From Aequorivita sp. H23M31 (lineage in GTDB: Bacteria > Bacteroidota > Bacteroidia > Flavobacteriales > Flavobacteriaceae): a stretch of DNA of 64,000 nt. The first letter of the stretch is position 1, and every line of letters begins with the position of its first letter. A model generated the notes under the pieces. It was given only the letters and a program-made list of their open reading frames with translations. It had not been told where the DNA came from and did not search any database. The stretch is taken from NCBI RefSeq assembly GCF_004022485.1, contig NZ_CP034951.1, forward strand, positions 3,534,001 through 3,598,000, read 5' to 3'. The translations under genes and the position numbers were made by a program. This document shows positions 18,767 through 27,473 of the stretch, in pieces.

Positions 18767-19354
18767 ATGAAAAAGATAGCATTAATTGTTATTGCAATTA
18801 TTCTAATAATAGCGGGTAAATATGTTTATGATACAAATATCAAACATAATTTTAAGCCGGTTACCGAAGGTAAGGTTTATAAATCTGGAACTTTACCTCC
18901 GGACGAATTGCCTGAGTATATTGAAAAATATAACATAAAAAGCGTAATCGATCTTAGATTTCCAGGCACAGACGATTTGATAAACAATCCCGAAATCCCT
19001 GAACAATTATTGGCAGAAAAAAATGCTCTAGAAAAAATCCCTGGGGTTAATTACTATAATATTGGATCAGAACAGATTCCCGAAGACGAGACGGTAGAAA
19101 GGTTTCTTAAGGTTATGGACGACAGTCTAAATTATCCTGTGCTTATCCATTGCCACCACGGTGAAGGCCGGGCGGTTTTATTCTCTGCGATTTACCGCAT
19201 GGAATATGAAGATATGCCCAATGAAGAAGCTCGAGAAAATAGTCGCGTTATTGTTAAGTTCGGAAATTTTGACCACGGCACCGCCAAAGGTGAATATGTA
19301 AAGAATTACAAAAGAAGAAGGCTATCTGAAAAAAATGCTTCTCTTTCCGAGTAA
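18767..19354 (+). CDS. membrane-anchored dual-specificity-type phosphatase
   Basis: 195 residues. A hydrophobic anchor (about 4-17) places the rest in the periplasm. The catalytic signature HCHHGEGR (C129, R135) fits CX5R, and the upstream IDLRFPGTDD (61-70) is the Siw14/tyrosine-phosphatase-type general-acid region. Substrate could be a protein, a phosphoinositide-like lipid or an envelope phosphate ester. Starts 20 bases after the LtaS-like gene on the same strand, so probably co-transcribed. Confidence 0.82.
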   Translation: MKKIALIVIAIILIIAGKYVYDTNIKHNFKPVTEGKVYKSGTLPPDELPEYIEKYNIKSVIDLRFPGTDDLINNPEIPEQLLAEKNALEKIPGVNYYNIGSEQIPEDETVERFLKVMDDSLNYPVLIHCHHGEGRAVLFSAIYRMEYEDMPNEEARENSRVIVKFGNFDHGTAKGEYVKNYKRRRLSEKNASLSE

Positions 19355-19479
19355 TCTTCTTAAAACCTTTTTCTTCGGCAATTATTTTTTTTTTGAAAAT
19401 TCTTTCCATAAATCCGTGGCCCAATTTTAGAATTCTTTGCTTAAAAAAGGCCATTGACGGAATTTAATTTCATTGGGTC

Positions 19480-20364
19480 TTGAAAACTAAAATCCATTTC
19501 ATTGTTAATCCTATTTCCGGCAAGGGAAAAAATGAACTCTGTCCTACCTTGTTGGCAACCTATTTTCCGGAAGCTGATTACGATTTGGTTATTAAGAAAA
19601 CGGAATTTGCAAACCATGCAACGCAATTAACCAATTCTTCCATGGAGGAAGAGGCGGAAATTATTGTGGCCTGTGGCGGTGACGGTACGATTAATGAAGT
19701 AGCCTCTTGTGTGGTAAATACCTCTATTGTTTTAGGAATCTTACCAATGGGCTCGGGAAATGGTCTGGCCTCCAATCTTAAAATTCCGAAAAACAGGGGA
19801 AAAGGTTTAAGTATTATCAGAAATCGGAATATCACTTCTATAGATACAGCTACTATAAATGGGAGTCCTTTTTTCAGTAATACAGGAGTGGGTTTTGATG
19901 CTCATGTTATTTCTGATTATGAGGAAAAAGCTAGGAGGCGGTTATTTAGTTATGTGCAATCTACCTTTAGAACCTTGAAGAAATTCAATACTGGTCCAGT
20001 GGAAGTAAGCTGTGATGGTTTTAGGGAAACGTTTTCACCTTTTCTACTATTCGTTTCCAATTCGAATGAAATGGGATACAAAATGAGTTTAACACCGAAA
20101 GCATCACTGCAAGATGGATTGCTAGATTTAATAATTGTTCCTAAGCTCTCGCGATTGAAACTCATTTATTTTACAATCTTGTTTCTTTTTAAAAAACATC
20201 ATTGGATGAAGGAAGTTAAATTTAAACAAGTAAATAAATTGAAAATTAAAAGTTTGGACGATACTGTTTTGAAAATACAAAAAGATGGAGGACTTTTCGT
20301 TCCGGATAGTCCTGACATTGAAATCGTGCTGTATCCAGAAAATTTGAAAGTGTGCGTACCCTAG
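19480..20364 (+). CDS. diacylglycerol/sphingoid-type lipid kinase
   Basis: Soluble lipid kinase of the YegS/DagK family, phosphorylating diacylglycerol or a related lipid. 294 residues with VNPISGKG (9-16), the catalytic GGDGTINEV (66-74) and PMGSGNGLAS (89-98). It begins with TTG at 19480, giving MKTKIHFIVNP, the expected N-terminus; no in-frame ATG fits. It follows the LtaS-like transferase and phosphatase. If the transferase releases diacylglycerol from phosphatidylglycerol, this kinase would recycle it (inference). Confidence 0.88.
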   Translation: MKTKIHFIVNPISGKGKNELCPTLLATYFPEADYDLVIKKTEFANHATQLTNSSMEEEAEIIVACGGDGTINEVASCVVNTSIVLGILPMGSGNGLASNLKIPKNRGKGLSIIRNRNITSIDTATINGSPFFSNTGVGFDAHVISDYEEKARRRLFSYVQSTFRTLKKFNTGPVEVSCDGFRETFSPFLLFVSNSNEMGYKMSLTPKASLQDGLLDLIIVPKLSRLKLIYFTILFLFKKHHWMKEVKFKQVNKLKIKSLDDTVLKIQKDGGLFVPDSPDIEIVLYPENLKVCVP

Positions 20365-20416
20365 TTTTTGAATAGCTCAAAAGTTAGGAGTTTTCATATT
20401 TATTTTAATTCTGGTA

Positions 20417-21502
20417 TCAACCTGTTTTTATGGCGAGCAATTTCTCTGCCGCCGAGAAAGGAGTAGTTTTATTTTCATCAATTGCTTGTAATTGTTTTTC
20501 CATCTCCTTTTTAACCACTGGATTTGAATAAAACTCAATTTTTAGTTGACTTTCAATTGTTTGCATAAGCCAGAATTTATTCTGGTCTTGCCGTTTACGC
20601 TCAAAGAAATTATTTTTTTTTGCTATTATAAAGTATTCTAGGATCGTCTCCCATATCTCCATTATCCCTTCATTTTTAAGGGAACTGCACATTAGGGTTT
20701 TGGGTCTCCATCCACTTTCTTTTTTAGGGTAGAGGTGAAGGGCCCGCGCAAATTCATTTTTGGCCAGTTTTGCTGCCTTCAGATTATCCCCATCAGCTTT
20801 ATTGATGACAATGGAATCTGCCATTTCCATAATTCCGCGTTTAATTCCCTGGAGCTCATCGCCCGCACCGGCGAGTTTTAATAGCAGAAAGAAATCTACC
20901 ATAGAGTGTACGGTAGTTTCGCTCTGGCCCACTCCAACAGTTTCAACAAGGATCACATTAAAACCAGCAGCTTCGCAAAGAATTATAGTTTCACGTGTCT
21001 TTCTGGCTACTCCGCCTAAGGTGTCCCCACTCGCAGAAGGACGAATAAAGGCATTTTCTTCCTTGGTCAGTTCTTCCATTCGGGTTTTGTCACCCAAAAT
21101 ACTACCCCTGCTTATAGAGCTGCTTGGATCGACAGTTAGTGCTGCTAGCCGTTTCCCTTGAGAAATAAGTAATTTCCCAAAACTTTCTATAAAGGTGCTT
21201 TTTCCTACTCCGGGAACACCCGTAATTCCGATTCGAATTGACTTGTTGGCATACGGTAGACATTTTTCAATAATTTCTTGAGCCAAATGTTGATGTTTTT
21301 TGGCAGTGCTTTCTATAATAGTAATGGCTTGGCTTAAAGCCACCTGGTCCTTAGCAAGAATTCGGTCGACCAGGTCTTCAATCGAGAGCTTTCTCGATCT
21401 CATGGATTTAAGTCGTGCGGCCATTTGCACATTCAAGGAAGGGGGTTGGTCCACTCCCATTTTTTCGTTCAATGCACCTGTATTTCTTGATTTTTCTGAC
21501 AC
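20417..21502 (-). CDS. meaB: methylmalonyl-CoA mutase-associated GTPase MeaB
   Basis: G3E-family GTPase that protects and reloads B12-dependent methylmalonyl-CoA mutase. 361 residues with Walker A GVPGVGKST (95-103), the switch segment DPSSSISRGSILGDKTRM, ETVGVGQSE and the guanine-specificity NKAD. Length and motifs are typical. The mutase genes themselves are not in the window. The B12 uptake locus at 55-62 kb would provide the cofactor of its client. An in-frame ATG at residue 15 is an alternative start. Confidence 0.95.
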   Translation of the reverse strand: MSEKSRNTGALNEKMGVDQPPSLNVQMAARLKSMRSRKLSIEDLVDRILAKDQVALSQAITIIESTAKKHQHLAQEIIEKCLPYANKSIRIGITGVPGVGKSTFIESFGKLLISQGKRLAALTVDPSSSISRGSILGDKTRMEELTKEENAFIRPSASGDTLGGVARKTRETIILCEAAGFNVILVETVGVGQSETTVHSMVDFFLLLKLAGAGDELQGIKRGIMEMADSIVINKADGDNLKAAKLAKNEFARALHLYPKKESGWRPKTLMCSSLKNEGIMEIWETILEYFIIAKKNNFFERKRQDQNKFWLMQTIESQLKIEFYSNPVVKKEMEKQLQAIDENKTTPFSAAEKLLAIKTG

Positions 21503-21596
21503 GAAGTGAATTTAGGACAAATTTATGAATATGTTTTTTATTAACTGTTACGAAGGTAGTATCTTGAAAATTAATAACCATAAAAGAAACAAAAGA

Positions 21597-22025
21597 ATGA
21601 AAACCTTATATGAAGCTTCCTCCACGGCCGTTGGTGGCAGAAAAGGCCACGTTAAAACAGAGGATGGTAAAATAGATATGGATCTTTCCGTACCTAAGGG
21701 ATTGGGCGGAGATGGTGGCAAGGGAACAAACCCCGAACAACTATTTGGAAGTGCCTATGCGTCTTGTTTTGGAGGGGCAATCCAAATGGTAGCCGAAAGC
21801 AAAAAGATTGAACTGGGAGAAGATATGAGCGTCACCGCCAATATTGAAATTGGAAAGACCAAAGATGGAGATCTGCAGTTAAAAGCCATCTTGGACTGTT
21901 ATCTTCCGGGTGTGGACGTTGAAACAGGGGAGGAACTGGTTAATAAAGCTCACGAAGTATGCCCTTATTCTCGGGCAACCCGCGACAATATTACTGTTAC
22001 TCTGAATCTGCTTCTCGACGAATAA
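21597..22025 (+). CDS. ohr: organic hydroperoxide resistance protein (Ohr/OsmC)
   Basis: Thiol peroxidase reducing organic hydroperoxides in the cytoplasm, normally regenerated by lipoylated proteins. From ATG 21597 it has 142 residues with the Ohr pattern: Arg15 in AVGGRKG, catalytic Cys57 in GSAYASCFGGA and resolving Cys122 in VCPYSRATRDN. The ATG at 21597 matches the family N-terminus (KTLYEASSTAVGGR); a start at 21525 would add 24 unrelated residues. No OhrR-type regulator is adjacent. A terminator follows at once. Confidence 0.93.
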   Translation: MKTLYEASSTAVGGRKGHVKTEDGKIDMDLSVPKGLGGDGGKGTNPEQLFGSAYASCFGGAIQMVAESKKIELGEDMSVTANIEIGKTKDGDLQLKAILDCYLPGVDVETGEELVNKAHEVCPYSRATRDNITVTLNLLLDE

Positions 22026-22040
22026 AAAACTTCTAAAAAT

Positions 22041-22070
22041 AATGAAGCCCCAAATTTGGGGCTTTTTTCA
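22041..22070. terminator. bidirectional terminator between ohr and the DUF2383 gene
   Basis: Perfect stem AAGCCCC/GGGGCTT (22045-22051 with 22058-22064 region) around AAATTT, followed by a T-run on the plus strand and, from the other side, by AT-rich sequence. Serves ohr on the plus strand and probably the converging gene. Confidence 0.85.
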
Positions 22071-22619
22071 TTATATGGCTTTTAGGTTGATCACTTTTCC
22101 GCCATCGGGTTCTTTAGGTTTATTCTCTTTTTTTTCCACATTCTCCGTCTCTAGCTCCTTAAACGGACTTTTCTTGGTCTGTTGTGCGGCTTGTTTAACG
22201 TACCACTGCAATTGGAATTTGTGCTTTTCAAGGATTTCAAGAATTCCGTCAGGCAATTCCCGACGTTCTAAAAGCTCATCGTAACGTTTAATGTTGTTTC
22301 GATCGCGGCTTATACAGGAATCGATAAGAGCTTGGGCATCAAAATGCTCCAATGCGTCTTTGATTTCTTCCCAAGTGCGGTCTAGATTTCCTTTGTCGGA
22401 TTCCTGCTTGAGTGGTTCAATATCCCTTGCATGCAGTTCGTTGGAGATGTCATGGCTCATTCTATTGCGCTCAACAGCCATATAATTCAGGAAGCGTTTT
22501 AAACTTGTGGTCTGGGCATCCTGGGCAGCATTGTAATACAATTTCTCTGCTTCAAAACAAGCTACCAATAAACGGTTGAGCTTATCAAAATCTGCGTATT
22601 TCTGTTTCATACCGTTCAT
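22071..22619 (-). CDS. DUF2383 (four-helix-bundle, PA2169-like) protein
   Basis: 182 residues, mostly helical. The DUF2383 domain is a ferritin-like four-helix bundle of unknown function; visible family features are KLNRLLVACFEAEKLYYNAAQ and the later CISRDRNNIKRYDELL. The last 35 residues are a charged, lysine/glutamate-rich tail with no fold expected. Homologues are often linked with stress responses, but nothing here proves that. Converges with ohr. Confidence 0.78.
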   Translation of the reverse strand: MNGMKQKYADFDKLNRLLVACFEAEKLYYNAAQDAQTTSLKRFLNYMAVERNRMSHDISNELHARDIEPLKQESDKGNLDRTWEEIKDALEHFDAQALIDSCISRDRNNIKRYDELLERRELPDGILEILEKHKFQLQWYVKQAAQQTKKSPFKELETENVEKKENKPKEPDGGKVINLKAI

Positions 22620-23134
22620 GTTTATTCAAAGTTAGTATAAATATTGACATTCCAAAATTCAAGTTATTAAATGTTTTCTTAAAAGAAGTTTATATATTTT
22701 CCTCGTTCAATACAATCTTCACAATTTTCAAAAACCGAGCCATATACTTGAGATTTGGACGTAGCGGAGAAATAAAATTTCATTCGTTAAACTCCTACTA
22801 TTTGAAATTAAAAAACCCTTTTCTAGAAAATTAGAAAAGGGTTTTGGGGATATTTAATAGGGGATATTAAATGGGTTTATTAAATGTAAATTATAGAATT
22901 AGGGTATTAATATTTTTATTGTTGAAGTATAGACTCTTAATTAAAAAGGTGTTTTTTTTCAATGTTAAGATGGAAGAAAATTAGAGGCGCAAAGTAGAAT
23001 TAATCTCACATTAATAAAAGGAAGTGTCTTTCGGAATTCGGAATTCCTACAGCATTTTAGGTGTAAGACACTGTAATACAGCGGATTATCCCTGAGCGTT
23101 TAAGTCAGTTTGAGAGAGTAAATAAGATTCTTAA
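22620..23134. other. 515-base intergenic region with one strong hairpin
   Basis: Lies between the TPR protein gene and the DUF2383 gene, both on the minus strand. No reading frame is convincing. A 13-pair hairpin sits at 22812-22845. From 22846 to 23134 the sequence is AT-rich with short direct repeats (GGGATATTTAATAGGGGATATTAAA type) and a GGAATTCGGAATTCC motif near 23033. It could be a long 3' untranslated region or hold a small RNA. Confidence 0.45.
22812..22845 (-). terminator. 13-pair hairpin, probable minus-strand terminator
   Basis: AAAACCCTTTTCT (22812-22824) pairs perfectly with AGAAAAGGGTTTT (22833-22845) around an 8-base loop. On the minus strand the stem runs into six T's, so it would stop transcription coming from the TPR gene 290 bases upstream. 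Confidence 0.6.
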
Positions 23135-24262
23135 TTAGATTTTTAATCTATTGGTAAGAGATTTTAGGCGTTTTTGGGAAAGAATTATTGAGCGCATTAG
23201 AAGGATAAACGTTACTAAAATTAATATCGAAAATATTATTTTGATCGTTTTTGTTTTTTTTTCTAACTGCGCAGTTTTCTCCGAATTGAGGGATATTAAA
23301 TCCATAATGGATTCATCTACTGTTTTCCTTTCCGTTCTTTTAATCTCATTATGCATCCTAATACTTTGATTGCGATAATGGGAATAGTGTTCAAAATCAC
23401 CGGTTGCCAGATAATTTGCCGATAGTGCATCATACAATTCTCTGTTTAAAACCTTATCACCTACCTTTTCGGTATTCTTTAAGGTTTCAGTTAGCAAATT
23501 AATGGACTTTAAATATTCGCCCTTGACGGTATAGACCTGGGCAAGACCTTTTTCTGCAAATGCAATTGCGCTTATGGCATTGGCTTTTTTGGCATAATCC
23601 AGAGACAAATGAAAGTTGTTTTCAGCTTCATCGATTTTTCCCAACTCAACCAAACAATCTCCGCGACTGTAATAAGAGATACTTATATTGGCATTACCGC
23701 CGGGAGAATCGGGAAACTTTTTATAATCTTCAATACCTTTTTCAAAATAATTTAAAGCAATCTCGCAACTCATCTGATCACGGTATACAAAACCTCTCAG
23801 CAAATTATTGATTCCAAGATTTCTGGATTTTGTTTCACCTTCGGGTAATTTATTGATGGTTTCTAAAGCCCGGTCCAAATATAAAATTGCCTTATCGTAA
23901 ATCTGAAGTTCTTGGTATAGACCGCCAATTCTATTAAAAAGGTTTATGCGAAGATTGACATTTTTTAAATTGGGCAATAGATCCATAGCCGATAGAGCAT
24001 AATCCATGGCTTTTTCATATTCTCTTTTCGAGGAATATGCCGTAGAAATTATTAAGATGGCCCTAATTTTATCGTCCGCAGTTGCACCGGATTTATCGAG
24101 GAGTTCTTTGGCGATTTTAATGGAAATATCTGGGTTTTCATAAATCTGTTGAGTGGCGTATGTAAAAAGAGTATCACCATCCGCTTGGGCTTTTAAACCC
24201 AATGATAGTAAGAGCAACATAACCGCCAATATAGATTTTATATGAAAGTACAAATTACCCAT
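23135..24262 (-). CDS. secreted/anchored tetratricopeptide repeat protein
   Basis: 375 residues: a signal peptide (MGNLYFHIKSILAVMLLLLSLGLKAQA region), six or so TPR helices pairs through residues 35-310, and one C-terminal membrane helix (about 342-361, ILILVTFILLMRSIIL). The bulk should be periplasmic with a short cytoplasmic tail. It follows the TPR-AraC regulator with only four bases between genes and shares its architecture except for the missing DNA-binding domain, so it is likely a paralogue or partner of that sensor. Confidence 0.8.
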   Translation of the reverse strand: MGNLYFHIKSILAVMLLLLSLGLKAQADGDTLFTYATQQIYENPDISIKIAKELLDKSGATADDKIRAILIISTAYSSKREYEKAMDYALSAMDLLPNLKNVNLRINLFNRIGGLYQELQIYDKAILYLDRALETINKLPEGETKSRNLGINNLLRGFVYRDQMSCEIALNYFEKGIEDYKKFPDSPGGNANISISYYSRGDCLVELGKIDEAENNFHLSLDYAKKANAISAIAFAEKGLAQVYTVKGEYLKSINLLTETLKNTEKVGDKVLNRELYDALSANYLATGDFEHYSHYRNQSIRMHNEIKRTERKTVDESIMDLISLNSEKTAQLEKKTKTIKIIFSILILVTFILLMRSIILSQKRLKSLTNRLKI

Positions 24263-24266
24263 CTTT

Positions 24267-25814
24267 CTAATTGTTTTCTGCCAACATCTCTTTCTTACTT
24301 TTTAAAATGCTTATAAAACGGGTAGGAGGAATCCCCGTAATTTGTTTGAACACCGTTGCAAATACACTATGAGAGGAGAAACCACTTTCCTCGGCTAGAT
24401 AACTTATTTTATATTGTAAATATGTAGGATCATTTTTAAGTTTATCGATTATATAATTAATCCGCAATTCATTTATATAAGCATTAAAATTTTTTCCTTT
24501 ATGCGAATTGACCACTTCGGAAAGGTACTTAGTATTGGTATCGAACTGGAGTGCTAATCGTGAAAGTGAGGTATCCTGATTTGTGAAACTTGTAGTATTT
24601 TCGAATTCTTCCAATTTCTCCACGAGAATGTCTTTCATTTCCTTAGGTATAACCGAGGATTTTGCTGTGGTACTAACTGATGGAACAGTTTCCAATGGTT
24701 TTTGCTTGCTATCAAAATATTTAATAAAACTTTGGTACTGATTAATCTGTATGCGATATCGCCAAACAAACAGCTGCCAAATTAACAGAACTACTAAAAA
24801 AACACCACCAAAAACCTTTAGAATTAGGGAGTAATTACTTTCCGCTTTGGTCAATACCGTTCCTTGATAATCACTTGTAAAGTTAAAAGCGGTATTAACA
24901 GCATTTTTTTCGTGCTCATTTATTGTATTCTCTAATGAAGTAGTTATTTTATTCTGACGAGTGAAGTCATCCACATTTCCCAAGGCCAAATAATTATCCG
25001 CAAGGATTTCTGAAATGGAATGCTGTATCGAAATATTATTAAATTTCTCGGCCAATTGTTGTGCTACGTTTAGTGCATCAATAGACTTAAAATGGTCTCT
25101 TTCAAGAAAAAAATATTTTCCATATTCCAGCATGTACATCATCTCCAGAAAGTTTCCGGATTTTAAGCTCCTACTTTCTGCATTGGCACTTTCTAAAAAA
25201 TAAGGAACGGTATCCAATTTTAATTCTTTTAAAAAGATGGATGCTATTTGTAGATCAATTAATCCAATCTGGAATGAGTGTTTGGTGGACTGGACTTTCT
25301 TAAATTCCCGCTTGGCGGAATCTAGTTTCAAAATGTAATTCTCGCTATTTTCCTCAGAATGTGGGCCAATATTGTATTCAATCATTTTTCCTTTAAACCA
25401 ATTGAGCGTGTTTGGATTTATGGTTCTTTGGGAGGCACTAATCGCCTTATCCATAAATTTTTGTGCCAATTCGTTCAGCTCAAGTTCTTTAAGGATTCTA
25501 GTGAGTAGTACATTGATTTTCAATTGCGTATCGTCTGCATTTTGGAATTCATCCTGCGAAAATTGAAATCCCACTTTCAACGCTTCATCATAGTTACCTT
25601 GTATGTAGTAACTGCGAATCAAAATGTATGCAGCCTCTATGAGCTCATTTTCATTATCGGATTTATTTGACACAAATTCCGCAATGCGGATGGATTCCTT
25701 CGGATCAGAATAAATCGTGTTTTCAGCTTGTGCCAATAGTTTGGTGGTGTTTTCCTGAGCTTGGGAAAAACCGGAGAAAAGGAATAAAATTAATATGGCG
25801 CAGACCAATCGCAT
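24267..25814 (-). CDS. membrane-spanning TPR sensor with AraC-type DNA-binding domain
   Basis: One-component regulator, 515 residues: signal peptide to AQA (about 1-19), periplasmic TPR region (30-320), one membrane helix (about 330-350, LILKVFGGVFLVVLLIW), then a C-terminal AraC helix-turn-helix pair (about 415-510) with LALQFDTNTKYLSEVVNSHKG and YLAEESGFSSHSVFATVFKQITG. This layout is common in Flavobacteriia. It should sense an envelope signal and bind DNA from the membrane. Target genes are unknown; the TPR gene four bases downstream is the closest candidate partner. Confidence 0.88.
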   Translation of the reverse strand: MRLVCAILILFLFSGFSQAQENTTKLLAQAENTIYSDPKESIRIAEFVSNKSDNENELIEAAYILIRSYYIQGNYDEALKVGFQFSQDEFQNADDTQLKINVLLTRILKELELNELAQKFMDKAISASQRTINPNTLNWFKGKMIEYNIGPHSEENSENYILKLDSAKREFKKVQSTKHSFQIGLIDLQIASIFLKELKLDTVPYFLESANAESRSLKSGNFLEMMYMLEYGKYFFLERDHFKSIDALNVAQQLAEKFNNISIQHSISEILADNYLALGNVDDFTRQNKITTSLENTINEHEKNAVNTAFNFTSDYQGTVLTKAESNYSLILKVFGGVFLVVLLIWQLFVWRYRIQINQYQSFIKYFDSKQKPLETVPSVSTTAKSSVIPKEMKDILVEKLEEFENTTSFTNQDTSLSRLALQFDTNTKYLSEVVNSHKGKNFNAYINELRINYIIDKLKNDPTYLQYKISYLAEESGFSSHSVFATVFKQITGIPPTRFISILKSKKEMLAENN

Positions 25815-25981
25815 TAATTAGGAGTTTGGGAGAGTAAAAGTAATTACAATAGCAGCAATCAGGAAATTATTTATTTAAATTGAAAACCCGCAATGGTTTT
25901 CTAAGGTGGGTAGATTAAGATATAAAATTAATCGCTCCCAAAATCATATTGAAGGCGGCACTTTCTAAAATTAAAAACTAA

Positions 25982-26131
25982 CTATGAAAAATTGATCGTT
26001 TCTTCGGGTTGTGAAAGAAAAATAGATTCAGCATTTTTATATATATCGAGAAAATCACCATTTTCCTGCGCTAAAACAGCAGAGCTAAAAGTGAGTAAAA
26101 GATATGTAAAAAAATAACCTTCGCATTTCAT
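25982..26131 (-). pseudogene. truncated N-terminus of a TPR-AraC-type protein
   Basis: 49 codons from ATG 26131 encode a signal peptide (FTYLLLTFSSAVLAQEN) and the first helix of a TPR protein, DIYKNAESIFLSQPEETINFS, then a stop. The segment lines up with residues 17-45 of the intact regulator downstream (AQEN...LAQAENTIYSDPKESI). Sequence after the stop, up to the intact gene, has no TPR-like frame. Best read as a decayed duplicate; a small secreted peptide is the alternative. Confidence 0.55.
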
Positions 26132-26210
26132 ATGGAATTGAGTCCACAATTTACGGAAAGATATTTTAGAAGAAATAAAACTTAATAGTGAAGTATTATA
26201 TGACGGAACA

Positions 26211-26687
26211 CTATTTTTTCCGAACAAAAAAAGCAGCAATCACGGAGATTACAATCCCAAATCCAAAAAGTCCGAAAGCGGATTGCCAACGGTAATTATT
26301 GATATGGAGTACATCATTCATTTTTGAGCGCTCCATCAAGTCATTGGTAACCGAAGATTCAGCTACGGTGTTAAAAATTTCGGGCGTAAAAAAATTGTAG
26401 GCTATGTATTGTGTAATAGGAGATAGTAGGGCGACAAAAACACTAATAATCAATCCTGAAATAAAACCTTGGCTCCAAGTCATTTTTCGGTCATAAACCC
26501 TTCTTCTTTTTTCGCGCAAAGCAAGAAGATAAAAAAGAATAGCGAATGGTGTAAAAAGAAGAGTGAGCCACCAAAAATTTTGGATACTTTCATCCTGCCA
26601 TCCCATAGTTTTTTCTAAAAGAATCCAGCATAATAGAGCAATACTGAATATTACCGCCCATTTTATTTCAATGTAGATTTTTTTCAT
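26211..26687 (-). CDS. DUF4199 membrane protein
   Basis: 158 residues with four predicted membrane helices (about 10-26, 38-55, 75-95, 132-153) and a lysine-rich end. Family DUF4199 is widespread in Bacteroidota and has no known function. A second DUF4199 gene lies at 38664-39197. It stands alone here, upstream of the TPR remnant. Confidence 0.82.
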   Translation of the reverse strand: MKKIYIEIKWAVIFSIALLCWILLEKTMGWQDESIQNFWWLTLLFTPFAILFYLLALREKRRRVYDRKMTWSQGFISGLIISVFVALLSPITQYIAYNFFTPEIFNTVAESSVTNDLMERSKMNDVLHINNYRWQSAFGLFGFGIVISVIAAFFVRKK

Positions 26688-26873
26688 TCCGAAAAAGAGT
26701 TATGAGATAAAAAAGATGAATCTAAGTAAGCAGAAAGTGTTTGCATATAAAATTGAAGGTTATTCTAGGAGGTTTGAGGGAAATAAGGTGTTTATTAAAG
26801 TGTAAGGATAGACATTTTTTATATAATCCCCAACGCGTAAATGTATTACACTTTTATTTCTGGGTTTACAGGA

Positions 26874-27302
26874 TTATATTTGGGTAAAGATCAGTAGCTT
26901 CACATTTTGGTTGTCAACATTACCGATAGAGAGCTCTACTTTTTCAGGAGTTAATGAGATAATATCCCAAACTCCAATAATTCTATCAAAAGGAACGGTA
27001 CCTTGAAACTGAAGCAGTAACTGCTCTCCGTCCACTGCTGTTGTTGAATATTCCCAAGTTCCATTTTCCGTAAATAAGTCGTTTTGCCCAAAAACAGTTC
27101 CGTCTGTCTTAAAAGTAAAGATAAAACTTTCAAAATCAATGGTCTGGTCTCCGTTGTCGTAAAAATTACTGACAATCCATTCTCCTTGGGGAAGTATGGT
27201 TTTTATTTTTTCAAATTTTGTTGTAACTACATCACCTGCGTCGTCATCTGAACTGCAGGAAAAAAATAAAATCATGGAAAAAATAACTAAAAGCTTTTTC
27301 AT
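26874..27302 (-). CDS. small lipoprotein, lipocalin-like
   Basis: 142 residues. Signal peptide with lipobox FFSC (Cys16), followed by an acidic SSDDDAGD linker typical of Bacteroidota lipoproteins that are exported to the outer surface. The rest alternates short beta strands (GEWIVSNFYDNGDQ, FTFKTDGTVFGQ, NGTWEYS), the usual pattern of lipocalin-like domains in this phylum. Function unknown. Confidence 0.75.
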   Translation of the reverse strand: MKKLLVIFSMILFFSCSSDDDAGDVVTTKFEKIKTILPQGEWIVSNFYDNGDQTIDFESFIFTFKTDGTVFGQNDLFTENGTWEYSTTAVDGEQLLLQFQGTVPFDRIIGVWDIISLTPEKVELSIGNVDNQNVKLLIFTQI

Positions 27303-27368
27303 ATTCTGAATTTTGTTACCAATATCGGAGGTTTAGAAATAAATGTCTCTTAAAATAAATACAAATAG

Positions 27369-27411
27369 GAAAAAGCCTAACAATGATTTATGCTTTTGTT
27401 AGGCTTTTTTG
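27369..27411. terminator. bidirectional hairpin terminator
   Basis: AAAAAGCCTAACAA pairs with TTGTTAGGCTTTTT around an 11-base loop, with T-runs on both strands. Lies 65 bases after the DUF2807 gene (minus strand) and upstream of the lipoprotein gene. Confidence 0.85.
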
Positions 27412-27473
27412 GCTATAAGAAGAAAGTGTAATAGGAATTTAATAAGAAATATGTTAATTAATCTTTTTCAATC

